From positions 1-63,280 of the forward strand of contig NZ_AJXL01000007.1 of assembly GCF_000264055.1 (NCBI RefSeq): 63,280 nt of DNA. Direction: 5' to 3'. The position numbers and the translations under genes are program-made. Numbering within the stretch: position 1 is the stretch's first letter; each line of letters opens with the position of its first letter. The notes beneath the pieces are model-generated. The model made no database searches, had not been told where the DNA came from, and saw only the letters and a program-made list of their open reading frames with translations. This document shows, one piece after another, positions 26,448 through 35,923 of the stretch. The stretch is from Flavobacterium sp. ACAM 123. Its GTDB lineage: Bacteria; Bacteroidota; Bacteroidia; Flavobacteriales; Flavobacteriaceae.

Positions 26448-28547
26448 TTATTTGAGAATCTGATATGCAATTAGGGCTACAACGTAAGCAAAGCCACTCA
26501 TTAAAATAAGTTGTCCCAAAGGCCATTTCCAGGAGTTGGTTTCTTTTCTTGTAATAGCAATGGTACTTGCACATTGCAAGGCGAAAGCGTAGAACAACAA
26601 TAAAGAGATTCCTGAAGCAAAATTGAATATTTTTTTCCCAGTTGCGGGATCGACTTCTGCAGCCATTTTATTTTTGATTGTATCTTCATTCCCAGTGCTT
26701 CCTACACTGTAAATAGTGGCCAAAGTACCTACGAAAACTTCTCTTGCCGCAAAGGAACTTATGATGGCGATCCCAATTTTCCAGTCGTATCCTAAAGGTG
26801 AAATAGCCGGTTCAATACTCTTCCCCATGATTCCAATGTACGAATTTTCTAATTTATATGCTGCTACTTTATTACCAAGTTCCTCTTGCGGTATTCCTAC
26901 GTTTTCCGTTTTTGATGATTGAATAGCTTCTGCATTGTTAAATTTTTCGCCGGGACCATAGGAAGCCATGAACCACAGAACGATTGAGATTGCTAAAATT
27001 ATTTTTCCCGCGCCAAAAACAAATGCCTTTGTCTTTTCAATAACATTGAGCGCTACGTTTTTGAACATAGGCAATTTGTAGCTTGGCATTTCTACTACAA
27101 AGAATGTCTTGCATTTTATTTTCAGGATTATATTTAAAATGTAGGCCGAGAATATCGCCATTGCGAAACCGATAAGATAGAGTAGCATTAACGTTAATCC
27201 TTGAAGATTAAAAATCCCTAATACATAAGTATCTGGAATCACCAGCGCTATAATAATAGCATAAACGGGCAATCTGGCAGAGCAGGTTGTAAATGGGGTG
27301 ACTAGAATCGTGATTAATCGCTCTTTCCAGTTTTCAATATTTCGTGTGGCCATAATTGCCGGTATGGCACAAGCCGTTCCAGAAATTAAAGGGACTACAC
27401 TTTTTCCTGATAAACCGAAATTTCGCATGATTTTATCCATCAGGAAAACGACTCTACTCATATAACCACTCTCTTCTAAAAGGGAAATAAATAAAAACAA
27501 GAAGGCTATTTGCGGAATAAAAATCAGAATTCCCCCAATTCCGGGAATAATTCCTTGCGACACTAAATTAGTTAAAACACCAGCCGGTAGCTCGTTATTT
27601 GCTAAAGTGCTCAACGAAGCAAAAGTACTGTCTATAAAATCCATTGGGACTTTTGACCATTCGAAAATTGATTGAAAGATCACAAATAAAATGACAAAGA
27701 AAATCACATATCCCCATAGTTTATGGGTCAACACGCGATCGAGTTTGCTGCGAAAATCTTTAGCAATAGATGCGTCCACTTTTAAACCTTCTTTCAAGAC
27801 ATCATTGATGAATTGATAGCGTTTAATGGTTTCTTTTTGTTGTAATCGTTTTAGATCTGAATGCGATTTAGTAAAGGAACCTTGAATCTCTTTTCGTTCT
27901 AAATTCAGGAAATTTACGTCTTGGGTTATTACCAGCCACAATTTATACAATAACTGATTGGGAAATGCTTTGCGCAGGCTGTTGAAATACTCTGGATCTA
28001 TACTCGAGGCGTTAAGGCAGGGTTCTGTGGGGATTGATTTGTAGTTGACAATCAAATCTTTTAGTTCATCAATACCATATCCTTTTCGGGAACTGATCAG
28101 GGCAATTTTTGTTTTTAGGTGCTCTTCTAAATAAGGTATGTTTAAGGTAATCCCCTTGTATTCCATTCTATCGGCCATGTTAATGACTAAAATGGTTGGA
28201 ATCTCTAAATCTTTTATTTGTGTGAATAAGAGTAAATTACGTTTCAAATTTTCTACATCGGTAACCACGATCGCTACGTCAGGATATAATTTATCCTTTT
28301 TATTCAGCATTAATTCAATGACAACATTTTCATCAATTGAACTTGCATTCAGACTGTAGGTACCGGGTAAATCTAATATGTTCCCTTTAACATTATTGGG
28401 TAATTTGCAGAAACCAATTTTTTTCTCAACAGTGATTCCTGGATAATTTCCAACTTGTTGATTGAGCCCGGTGAGCTGATTAAAAACCGAAGTTTTTCCT
28501 GTATTTGGGTTGCCTATTAAAGCAATATTAATATTCTGATTAATCAT
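26448..28547 (-). CDS. feoB: Ferrous iron transporter FeoB
   Basis: GTP-dependent Fe2+ importer of the inner membrane. At 699 residues it is a normal FeoB. The N-terminal G domain has P-loop GNPNTGKTSVFNQLTG, DLPGTYSL and NMAD. A helical GDI domain and the membrane domain follow, with SGTACAIPAIMATR and TCSARLPVYA. Near the end FAARE (SSFAAREVFVGTLA) and the C-terminal ALQCASTIAI are family hallmarks. It overlaps feoA by one base (TAATG), which means coupled translation. Confidence 0.96.
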   Translation of the reverse strand: MINQNINIALIGNPNTGKTSVFNQLTGLNQQVGNYPGITVEKKIGFCKLPNNVKGNILDLPGTYSLNASSIDENVVIELMLNKKDKLYPDVAIVVTDVENLKRNLLLFTQIKDLEIPTILVINMADRMEYKGITLNIPYLEEHLKTKIALISSRKGYGIDELKDLIVNYKSIPTEPCLNASSIDPEYFNSLRKAFPNQLLYKLWLVITQDVNFLNLERKEIQGSFTKSHSDLKRLQQKETIKRYQFINDVLKEGLKVDASIAKDFRSKLDRVLTHKLWGYVIFFVILFVIFQSIFEWSKVPMDFIDSTFASLSTLANNELPAGVLTNLVSQGIIPGIGGILIFIPQIAFLFLFISLLEESGYMSRVVFLMDKIMRNFGLSGKSVVPLISGTACAIPAIMATRNIENWKERLITILVTPFTTCSARLPVYAIIIALVIPDTYVLGIFNLQGLTLMLLYLIGFAMAIFSAYILNIILKIKCKTFFVVEMPSYKLPMFKNVALNVIEKTKAFVFGAGKIILAISIVLWFMASYGPGEKFNNAEAIQSSKTENVGIPQEELGNKVAAYKLENSYIGIMGKSIEPAISPLGYDWKIGIAIISSFAAREVFVGTLATIYSVGSTGNEDTIKNKMAAEVDPATGKKIFNFASGISLLLFYAFALQCASTIAITRKETNSWKWPLGQLILMSGFAYVVALIAYQILK

Positions 28548-28786
28548 TAAAGCTTGATTTTGATTAGTTCAACTTCAATCTCTTGGGCTGTCTCCACTCG
28601 AATAGCCAAATGGGAACCGTTAATATTTAAGTATAAGGGATCTCCAAAGGGTGCGATTTGTAGCAATTCAACCGTATTCCCAGGCAAGCAGCCCATTTCA
28701 AGCAGTTTTAATGGAATGATGTCAATATCAAAATCTTTTATGATGGCTTTGTCTCCTTTTTTAAGGGAATATATTGTTGTTCGCAA
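28547..28786 (-). CDS. feoA: Ferrous iron transport protein FeoA
   Basis: A cytoplasmic SH3-like protein of 79 residues needed with FeoB for Fe2+ uptake. The pattern PLKLLEMGCLPGNTVELLQIAPFGDPL and NGSHLAIRVETAQEIEV is typical. The start codon is TTG, and no in-frame ATG or GTG is near, so a non-ATG start decides the frame. The -7 element is 27 bases upstream and the shared TCTTATTTAGA motif lies between it and the start. Confidence 0.92.
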   Translation of the reverse strand: MRTTIYSLKKGDKAIIKDFDIDIIPLKLLEMGCLPGNTVELLQIAPFGDPLYLNINGSHLAIRVETAQEIEVELIKIKL

Positions 28787-28787
28787 G

Positions 28788-28820
28788 TCTTATTTAGATT
28801 GAATTAATATTGCAAAAGTA
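28788..28820 (-). promoter_or_regulatory. feoA promoter with iron-box-like motif
   Basis: On the minus strand TACTTTTG (28820-28813) fits TAnnTTTG. AATCTAAATAAGA (28800-28788) follows about where transcription starts, so a bound repressor there would block it. The motif matches the two copies before the FecA-like gene. Confidence 0.5.
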
Positions 28821-28952
28821 CATATTAAAATACTAAAACGAATGTTAATTGTCACTTTTATACTGACGCTCAAATAAATTAAGGCTAAGAAAAAAGATTA
28901 AATGGCTTGTTATTAGAAAAGTAAAAATGGGTTTACTTTCTTTTAGTCAGTA

Positions 28953-29603
28953 CTACTCGTTGCTGAGGAAATTAATGTCGATTATTAATTTTTCGATGTC
29001 CTCCTTTTTTGTACCGTCATAAAAACCACGCACCCTTCTTTTAGCATCGACCAACACAAAATTTTCGGTGTGAACCATATCGTATAATTCGCTTGGTTTC
29101 CCCAATTTGACGGCCAAATATGATTTTCTAGCCATGGTATAAATCTCTTTTTTATCACCGGTAACCAGATTCCATTTCTTGTCATTAACGCCATATTTCA
29201 CCGCATATTCTTTTAAAACGGGTACACTGTCTGTTTCTGGAAACACGGTATGCGAAAGGAGCATCACTTTTGGGTTATCTATAATCGCTTTTTGGACTTC
29301 AAATAAATTGGCAGTCATTTTTGGACAAATGGAGCCACAGGTAGTGAAGAAAAAGTCAGCTACATAAATCTTGCCTTCATAATCTTTTTGAGTTACAGTC
29401 TTTCCGTTTTGATTGACAAAGGAGAAGTCGGCTATGGTGTGGTATTTACTAATGTATTGGACCGTACTGTCTACCAGCTCTGGATTTACATCAGCGGGAT
29501 TGTAGATAGGAAGTGTTTTAGTAGGCTTTAAGGCTCCATAAAACAAGTAAAGTGTGATAGTGGAAAAGACCAGGAAAATACCAATAATTATTCGGTACTT
29601 CAT
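28953..29603 (-). CDS. SCO1/SenC-family copper-binding protein
   Basis: Membrane-anchored thioredoxin-like protein that delivers copper to the CuA site of cytochrome oxidase or acts as a redox protein. An N-terminal anchor (about residues 1-22) is followed by the SCO domain with TTCGSICPKMT (CxxxC copper ligands, here near residue 95) and the conserved His in MVHTENFVLVD. It is about 216 residues from M at 29603. A -7 element TATTTTTG (29640-29633) would leave a 22-base leader to that Met and almost none for the next Met upstream at 29618, so I prefer 29603. The neighbouring oxidase genes are not in the window. Confidence 0.9.
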   Translation of the reverse strand: MKYRIIIGIFLVFSTITLYLFYGALKPTKTLPIYNPADVNPELVDSTVQYISKYHTIADFSFVNQNGKTVTQKDYEGKIYVADFFFTTCGSICPKMTANLFEVQKAIIDNPKVMLLSHTVFPETDSVPVLKEYAVKYGVNDKKWNLVTGDKKEIYTMARKSYLAVKLGKPSELYDMVHTENFVLVDAKRRVRGFYDGTKKEDIEKLIIDINFLSNE

Positions 29604-29720
29604 AAAAATGGATTTCATAAAAATAATTTTTACAAAAATACAAAAAACGGCGCTTTTTACCGCAGGTTTATGCAATTGTAAATTTAACAAGAGTTTTAAC
29701 ACTCGTGTATTTTTTATTGA

Positions 29721-29728
29721 TAGCTTTG
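29721..29728 (+). promoter_or_regulatory. -7 promoter element for the first M13 peptidase
   Basis: TAGCTTTG fits TAnnTTTG and is 26 bases before the ATG at 29755. Confidence 0.45.
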
Positions 29729-29754
29729 TTACTCTAATGAATTATTTATTATAA

Positions 29755-31818
29755 ATGAAAATAAAACTCAATAAGGGGCTTCTTTTAGTGATTCCTGCCA
29801 TGATTGGATTTGCGGAGACTCAAGCTCAAACTGTTACTTCAAGTGTAGAACCGGGGATAAATGTTTCGTTCTTTGATAATACAGTAAAACCCGCAGATAA
29901 TTTTTTCCGATTCGTAAATGGAACTTGGCTTGATAAAACTGAAATTCCGAGCGACAGAACTTCGTGGGGAAGTTTTAATGAATTGCTTAAAAAAACGGAT
30001 AAAGATGCCTTGACTATATTGAAGGAGGCATCAAAAAACCCAATTTATAAATCAACGACTGATCAAGGAAAAGCAATTAACCTGTTCAATTCAATTTTAG
30101 ACACGGTTGCAAGAGATAAACAAGGTGTTAAACCGTTAAAGCCCTATTTAGCAAAAATTGATAAGATCAAAAACACGAAGGACTTACAAAAACTATTAAT
30201 TGAAATGGAACCTATCGGTGGAATAGGTTTTTTTGGGGTAGGAGTAGGTGCCGATGATAAAAACAGCGCTAAAAACTCATTAAATATAGGTGTTGGTAGA
30301 TTGGGTTTACCCGATCAGGATTATTATTCTTCAGAAGAAAAAGACACGAAAGAAAAAAGAAATAAGTACGAGCAACATATTGCCAGAATGCTACAGTTGA
30401 TAGGGGAGACTCCAGTGCAAGCTAAAGCAAGTGCAGCTAAGATTCTAGCGTTGGAAATCAAGATGTCTAATCCGCGTTTGGATCGAGTAGAGCGCAGAGA
30501 TGGTAGATTGCAATACAATCCGATGACCATCGCCGAATTACAAAAAATGACGCCAGCAATTAATTGGAAAGACTATTTTGCAGGTATTGGTTATACAAAA
30601 TTGGATACCGTAATCGTTTCACAACCAAAATACATGAAAGCATTGCAAACAATCCTTTCTGAAAATAATGTTTCTGCATGGAAAGAATATATGAAGTGGA
30701 CTTTATTGAACGGTTCCACAGGTTTACTGTCTAGTACAGTCGATGCCGCTAATTTTGATTTTTACGGAAAAACATTAACTGGAGCAATCAAACAAAGACC
30801 CCTTGAAGACAGAGCTTTACAAACAGTTAATGGAACTATTGGTGAAGCCTTAGGTAAATTGTATGTCGAAAAGATGTTTCCTGCTGAAGCAAAAGAAAAA
30901 GCGGAGAAAATGATTCAGAATATTATTTTAGCGTATCAAAATCGAATCAATAATTTAACTTGGATGTCAGCAGAGACAAAAGTGAAAGCAGTTGAAAAAT
31001 TGAATAAGATTAACATCAAAATTGGATACCCGGATAAGTGGAAAGATTACTCTAAATTAGATATAAATAGTATTGCTGAGGGCGGAAGCTATTTCGAAAA
31101 CATGAAAAATCTTTCTCGTTGGAATTTCCAGAAAGATATCGACAAACTCGACAAACCAGTTGATAAAACAGAGTGGTATATGTCGCCACAAACTGTAAAT
31201 GCTTATTACAATCCGGCGTATAATGAAATTGTATTTCCGGCAGCGATTTTACAAGCGCCTTTCTATAATTATCAAGCAGACGAAGCTGTAAATTATGGCG
31301 GAATAGGAGCTGTTATCGGTCATGAAATTTCTCATGGTTTTGATGACTCAGGTGCTCGTTACAATGCAGACGGAAATTTAATTGATTGGTGGACAGAAGG
31401 TGATTTAACTCGATTTACTGCTCTTGGAACTGCACTTGCAGATCAGTACAGCGCATTAGAGCCGCTACCCGGGGTGCATGTAGATGGTAAGTTTACCCTT
31501 GGAGAGAACATTGGTGACTTGGGAGGAGTAAATGCCGCTTATGATGGTCTACAATTGTATTTAAAAGAAAATAAAGGTCCTGGACTTATTGATGGTTTTA
31601 CCCCAGAACAACGTTTCTTTATTTCTTGGACCACCGTTTGGAGAACTAAATCGCGGGATGAAGCGATTAAAAACCAAGTAAAAACAGATCCACATTCTCC
31701 GGGAATGTACCGTGCGTATGTGCCTGCTCAAAACGTTGATGCTTTTTATCAAGCATTTGACATTAAAAAAGGCGACGGTATGTATATCGAACCTGATAAA
31801 AGAGTTAAGATCTGGTAG
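29755..31818 (+). CDS. M13 family zinc metallopeptidase (neprilysin/PepO-like), copy 1
   Basis: A 687-residue exported endopeptidase with signal peptide cleaved after TQAQ (about 25). The N-terminal M13 domain opens PADNFFRFVNGTWLD. The catalytic HExxH is GHEISHGFDDSG (His523, Glu524, His527), with NAYYNPAYNEIVFPAAIL before it and third ligand ENIGDLGGVNAAYDG after it. The C terminus ends in RVKIW, the usual M13 end. It likely cleaves short peptides in the periplasm or outside. A second paralogue follows directly, and both end in the same terminator hairpin. Confidence 0.95.
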   Translation: MKIKLNKGLLLVIPAMIGFAETQAQTVTSSVEPGINVSFFDNTVKPADNFFRFVNGTWLDKTEIPSDRTSWGSFNELLKKTDKDALTILKEASKNPIYKSTTDQGKAINLFNSILDTVARDKQGVKPLKPYLAKIDKIKNTKDLQKLLIEMEPIGGIGFFGVGVGADDKNSAKNSLNIGVGRLGLPDQDYYSSEEKDTKEKRNKYEQHIARMLQLIGETPVQAKASAAKILALEIKMSNPRLDRVERRDGRLQYNPMTIAELQKMTPAINWKDYFAGIGYTKLDTVIVSQPKYMKALQTILSENNVSAWKEYMKWTLLNGSTGLLSSTVDAANFDFYGKTLTGAIKQRPLEDRALQTVNGTIGEALGKLYVEKMFPAEAKEKAEKMIQNIILAYQNRINNLTWMSAETKVKAVEKLNKINIKIGYPDKWKDYSKLDINSIAEGGSYFENMKNLSRWNFQKDIDKLDKPVDKTEWYMSPQTVNAYYNPAYNEIVFPAAILQAPFYNYQADEAVNYGGIGAVIGHEISHGFDDSGARYNADGNLIDWWTEGDLTRFTALGTALADQYSALEPLPGVHVDGKFTLGENIGDLGGVNAAYDGLQLYLKENKGPGLIDGFTPEQRFFISWTTVWRTKSRDEAIKNQVKTDPHSPGMYRAYVPAQNVDAFYQAFDIKKGDGMYIEPDKRVKIW

Positions 31819-31836
31819 TTGTTAAACTGCCATGAC

Positions 31837-31870
31837 TAAGAAATCCCAAGTGAAAGCTTGGGATTTCTTA
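31837..31870 (+). terminator. Intrinsic terminator after M13 peptidase copy 1
   Basis: TAAGAAATCCCAAG / CTTGGGATTTCTTA with the 6-base loop TGAAAG. The same core stem and loop recur after the second copy at 34111-34142. Confidence 0.8.
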
Positions 31871-32027
31871 ATTTTAAATGAAGGAAACCAACAACGAATA
31901 TCTAAATAATTTCAAATGAAGTGACCTTTAAAATAAAGAATATGAAATTATTGACTTTTTTAATTAAACCTTTTATAAATTGCGAAGTCTAAAAAAGATA
32001 AATTAAGATAACTAATCAACTATAAAA

Positions 32028-34091
32028 ATGAAAAAAAACAGCAACAGGCAGCTTCTTTTTGTGATTCCTGCACTTTTGGGACTTACGGTTTCACAGGCAC
32101 AAACAGTTTCAACCGTAAAAGAACCGGGTATTAATGTCAACTATATGGACAAGACAGTGAAACCTAGTAATAACTTCTTCCGCTATGTAAATGGAACGTG
32201 GTTAGACAATACTGAAATTCCTTCTGACAGAACACGTTGGGGAAGTTTTGATGAATTAAGACAAAAGACAGACGCAGATGCTCTTGCAATATTAAAAGAG
32301 GCAGCAACAAATCCAAAATACAAATCAGATACGGATCAAGGCAAGGCAATCAATTTGTACAAAACGATCCTCGATACTGTAGGTCGAAATAAATTAGGGA
32401 TTGCACCATTAAAACCTTACCTGAAAAAGATTGATGCAGTTAAAAACACAAAGGATTTACAAGCTTTATTAATTGAGATGGAACCTTATGGAGGGATTGG
32501 TTTCTTTGGCGCTAATATTGGTGCCGATGCTAAAAACAGTAATAGAAATGTAATCAGTGTGGGGCCTGGAGGTGTAGGTTTACCAGACAGGGATTATTAT
32601 GTTTCTGATGATGCTGATTCAAAAGAAAAAAGAGAAAAATACGTGCTTCACGTTTCTAAAATGTTAGGATTTCTTGGTGAAAAACCTGCGGAAGCTAAAA
32701 TACATGCGGAAAAGATTTTAGCACTTGAAATCGAAATGTCAAAACCTAGATTTGACCGTGTAGAAAGAAGAGACAGAAGAAAATCGTATAATCCAATGAC
32801 TGTTGCCGATTTACAAAAATTGACGCCGTCTATCAACTGGAATACCTACTTTACTAAAATAGGTTTAAAAAATGTGGATTCTTTAATCGTTTCACAACCG
32901 AAGTATATGACAGCTTTTGAGGCTATCTTGAAAGAAAACAAAGTAAATGACTGGAAAGCTTATATGCGTTGGTCATTATTAAATAGAGCTTCAAGTCAAT
33001 TGTCGACCACTATTGAGAATGCAAACTTTGAGTTCTATGGTAAGACCTTGACAGGTGCCGTAAAACAAAGACCAAGCGACGAACGTGCCTTGCAAGTAAT
33101 TAATGGGAGAATCGGGGAAGCTTTAGGGAAATTATATGTAGAGAAAATGTTTCCAGCTGAAGCCAAAGCCAAAGCAGAGAAAATGATAAAAAACATCTTT
33201 GTTGCTTTTGAAAACCGAATCAATAATCTTGCTTGGATGTCACCAGAGACTAAAGTAAGTGCGGTTGAAAAGTTACACATGTCAAAAATTAAAATTGGGT
33301 ATCCTGACAAATGGAAAGACTATTCAGCTTTAGTAATTAAGAGTCCAGAAGATGGAGGGACTTATTTTGAAAACACAAAAAACATGGCTAAATGGCGTTA
33401 TGAGGAAGATCTTGCCGACTTGACTAAGCCAGTTGATAAAACCAGATGGGGAATGTCTCCACAAACAGTAAATGCGTATTACAATCCATCGTATAATGAG
33501 ATTGTATTTCCAGCGGCTATTTTACAACCGCCATTTTACAATTACCAAGCGGATGAAGCGGTAAACTACGGTGGAATAGGAGGAGTAATCGGTCACGAAA
33601 TTTCTCATGGGTTCGACGATTCAGGATCACGATACAATGCCGAAGGGAATTTAGTGGACTGGTGGACTGCGGAAGATTCAAAACAATTTGCAGCGCTGAC
33701 TACAGCACTTGCTAATCAGTATAGTGCTTTGGAGCCATTACCTGGAACTTTTGTCGATGGTAAATTTACCCTTGGAGAAAACATTGGTGATTTAGGAGGT
33801 ATAAATGCAGCTTATGATGGTTTGCAATTGTATTTAAAAGAAAACGGAAACCCAGGTCTAATCGATGGATACACGCCAGAGCAACGTTTCTTTATGTCTT
33901 GGGCCACAATCTGGAGATCTAAAGCTCGTGATGCAGCGATTAAAAACCAAGTAAAAACAGATCCGCACTCTCCAGGAATGTACCGTGCGTATGTACCATT
34001 GCAGAATGTAGATACGTTCTATCAAGCTTTTAACATCCAACCAAATGATGGGATGTATATTGCACCAGAAAAAAGAGTTAAAATCTGGTAG
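32028..34091 (+). CDS. M13 family zinc metallopeptidase, copy 2
   Basis: A paralogue of the gene before it, also 687 residues, with signal peptide cleaved after SQAQ and catalytic GHEISHGFDDSG (His523, Glu524, His527) and ENIGDLGG at the same positions. I judge identity to copy 1 as high across the catalytic half and lower in the middle. Equal lengths with no gaps suggest a tandem duplication followed by divergence. A 137-base spacer with its own promoter-like AT-rich region (TTGAC near 31951) separates it from the copy 1 terminator, so it may be controlled separately. Confidence 0.95.
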   Translation: MKKNSNRQLLFVIPALLGLTVSQAQTVSTVKEPGINVNYMDKTVKPSNNFFRYVNGTWLDNTEIPSDRTRWGSFDELRQKTDADALAILKEAATNPKYKSDTDQGKAINLYKTILDTVGRNKLGIAPLKPYLKKIDAVKNTKDLQALLIEMEPYGGIGFFGANIGADAKNSNRNVISVGPGGVGLPDRDYYVSDDADSKEKREKYVLHVSKMLGFLGEKPAEAKIHAEKILALEIEMSKPRFDRVERRDRRKSYNPMTVADLQKLTPSINWNTYFTKIGLKNVDSLIVSQPKYMTAFEAILKENKVNDWKAYMRWSLLNRASSQLSTTIENANFEFYGKTLTGAVKQRPSDERALQVINGRIGEALGKLYVEKMFPAEAKAKAEKMIKNIFVAFENRINNLAWMSPETKVSAVEKLHMSKIKIGYPDKWKDYSALVIKSPEDGGTYFENTKNMAKWRYEEDLADLTKPVDKTRWGMSPQTVNAYYNPSYNEIVFPAAILQPPFYNYQADEAVNYGGIGGVIGHEISHGFDDSGSRYNAEGNLVDWWTAEDSKQFAALTTALANQYSALEPLPGTFVDGKFTLGENIGDLGGINAAYDGLQLYLKENGNPGLIDGYTPEQRFFMSWATIWRSKARDAAIKNQVKTDPHSPGMYRAYVPLQNVDTFYQAFNIQPNDGMYIAPEKRVKIW

Positions 34092-34110
34092 TAAAATAAT
34101 TTATATAGTG

Positions 34111-34142
34111 AAAAATCCCAAGTGAAAGCTTGGGATTTTTTT
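34111..34142 (+). terminator. Intrinsic terminator after M13 peptidase copy 2
   Basis: AAAAATCCCAAG / CTTGGGATTTTT with loop TGAAAG, followed by a T run. Stem core and loop are identical to the hairpin after copy 1. Confidence 0.82.
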
Positions 34143-34227
34143 ATGTTTTATAAAAAATGTAATTTTCTATATGAACTTTTTTTATGCTTTTTATAGCTAT
34201 TCATAGAATGTGACAAATAGCTGTGCT

Positions 34228-34657
34228 TTATTTTTTATAAAGGATTTTTTCTTTACCGTTTGTATATTCGACAGTCAAAATAGGTTCAAAAAATCCTTGC
34301 TTATTTTGCTTTTTAACATATTTAGTAGAGTCAGCTTCAGTTGGAAAGTTTTTAATTAAATTAACCGATGTATTTGTTATTCTTTTTCCATTATAATCTA
34401 TATCTATGTCTCCCTTACCCAAAATTATATTTTCTCTGTAGGAAAGTACATGAGCTACATATTGCTCGCGTGATTTTTTCTTGATGTAATAGGACAGTAC
34501 CCAAAAGTCAAGTTCATTATTGTATGTTTTTTTTATTATAAAGTTCATAGTTATATTTTCCAATTTTGATTTTTTCTACTTTTTCAGTCTCTTGAGAGTA
34601 AATCAAGGAACTAAATGTAATTGCTACAAGTAGAAGTGTTTTTTTAATTAAGTTCAT
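34228..34657 (-). pseudogene. Frameshifted secreted protein, candidate immunity protein of the adjacent Tae4-like gene
   Basis: From ATG at 34657 a signal peptide (MNLIKKTLLLVAITFSSLIY, cleaved after YSQ) and about 20 mature residues to YNYELYNKK are read before a stop. The rest, in the next frame, runs TYNNELDFWVLSYYIKKKS to YTNGKEKILYKK (111 codons from ATG at 34563). The frames join at an A8 run (plus strand T8 near 34528). Seven bases would restore one protein of about 140 residues. It begins 12 bases after the stop of a Tae4-like amidase gene. A small periplasmic protein behind such a toxin is the usual place for immunity. No Tai4 motif was recognised, so the role is inferred from position. 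Confidence 0.6.
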
Positions 34658-34669
34658 AATGTGATGTTT

Positions 34670-35923
34670 TTAATTTAAAATCCAAATTCGTATTGATTTA
34701 ATTCCTCCCTTTGGAGATGTATTTGCTCCTCCAATAACATAGCCATTTTTTATTAAGTCAGCATGTCCAGAATAGCCAGCTCCAGATAAGGTGCCGTCAT
34801 TGTTAACTATAACGTAAATACCATTTTTTCCTTCTAATAATTTTGCTATTTTAGTTTTGTCGTTGGCAGCAGCTCCTTCGAGTTTAACAGATGTATCTCC
34901 AAAAGTTTTAATCATAAAATCATTTATGCCAATAGCTTGTAGAAAATAATATTGTGGTATACCGCCAACGTTAGCTCCTTGCCTAGTGATAGCATTATTT
35001 GGAATTAAAATTCCTAGTTTATTAAAAGCTAATGAAATTCTAACTGCACATGCATTTTTGTACGGACCGTTGTTTGCTCCGCTGTTTAAGTACAAAGATT
35101 GTAGATTTCCTCCAACCTGAGAATAAACTACGCTAGCTGGTAAAGTTTGATAATAATAAGGATACTCAGGCCAGTAAAGTTTTGGGAAATTATTTTGAAA
35201 ATTAGCATAAGTAGGAAGTGATCTTTGTTGATAGGTTAGTGTGCTTAATAGATTATTTATATCTGCTATTTCTACTCCGTCTTTCCCTTCAGATTTTCCC
35301 ATAAACCAGTTTTCAAAAAGTTGCCATGTTGTATTAGTATTATTGTAAAGTTCTCGGAGGGATATTAAATTTATTGAACTAACTCTACTTTCTTCGGTGG
35401 TTATAGTTAAATATGAGTTCAGAAACGTCGAATATTCAACTGCATTAACAACAGCCCAAGCTTTCAAATTATCGGGCAGATCAGCCCAATATGCTGCGGC
35501 TCTTTCTGCTCTTTGTAATATGATAATTGATTTGGGATTACTAAAGTCAAATAGGTTAGGGTCAATCACATATCCGCTCGGATCAGTTAAGTTCATGCCG
35601 TTACCACCACCGGTCTGTGGTTCATTGTTTGGATATTGTTCTAAAGCTTCCACCGCTTCTCCATCTGTAGGCATGCTAAAACTGTAGTAATCTACGCAAA
35701 GATTACAGTTGTCACAGGTTCCGTTAGCACAATCTCCTGTACGTGTACAATGCCTGTTTCCAGGTACGAATACAGTAGTGTAGCCTGTGCCAGAACCTGA
35801 TGACTTTGAAGAGGACTTATTAATACTATTTTGAGTTGATTGATAAATAAGTTTCATTTTTCCCTTAAAATGTTTTGTATTGCCATTTATAAGGTCTTTG
35901 TAGTTTTGATCTGTCGGTATCAT
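34670..35923 (-). CDS. Tae4-like peptidoglycan amidase domain protein (C-terminal part of an interrupted gene)
   Basis: A 417-residue frame. Residues about 30-80 have a Ser-rich linker and a Cys cluster (HCTRTGDCANGTCDNCNLC). Residues about 90-260 are unassigned. The last 130 residues match the Tae4 amidase pattern: YKNACAVRISLAFNKLG with catalytic Cys292, then GIYVIV, SGHADLIKNG with His387, and a closing IRIWILN. Tae4 enzymes (NlpC/P60 fold) cut peptidoglycan cross-links and normally act as secreted antibacterial effectors. No type VI or type IX sorting signal is present. The frame continues upstream through one in-frame TAA into 35924-36388, which supplies the export signal, so the parent protein was about 570 residues. 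Confidence 0.8.
   Translation of the reverse strand: MIPTDQNYKDLINGNTKHFKGKMKLIYQSTQNSINKSSSKSSGSGTGYTTVFVPGNRHCTRTGDCANGTCDNCNLCVDYYSFSMPTDGEAVEALEQYPNNEPQTGGGNGMNLTDPSGYVIDPNLFDFSNPKSIIILQRAERAAAYWADLPDNLKAWAVVNAVEYSTFLNSYLTITTEESRVSSINLISLRELYNNTNTTWQLFENWFMGKSEGKDGVEIADINNLLSTLTYQQRSLPTYANFQNNFPKLYWPEYPYYYQTLPASVVYSQVGGNLQSLYLNSGANNGPYKNACAVRISLAFNKLGILIPNNAITRQGANVGGIPQYYFLQAIGINDFMIKTFGDTSVKLEGAAANDKTKIAKLLEGKNGIYVIVNNDGTLSGAGYSGHADLIKNGYVIGGANTSPKGGIKSIRIWILN

Noticed and set aside
34670-35923. Type VI or type IX secreted effector
   Set aside because: Tae4 similarity alone suggested type VI, but there is no T6SS component nearby and the gene carries its own signal. No C-terminal type IX sorting domain is present either, so the export route is left open.
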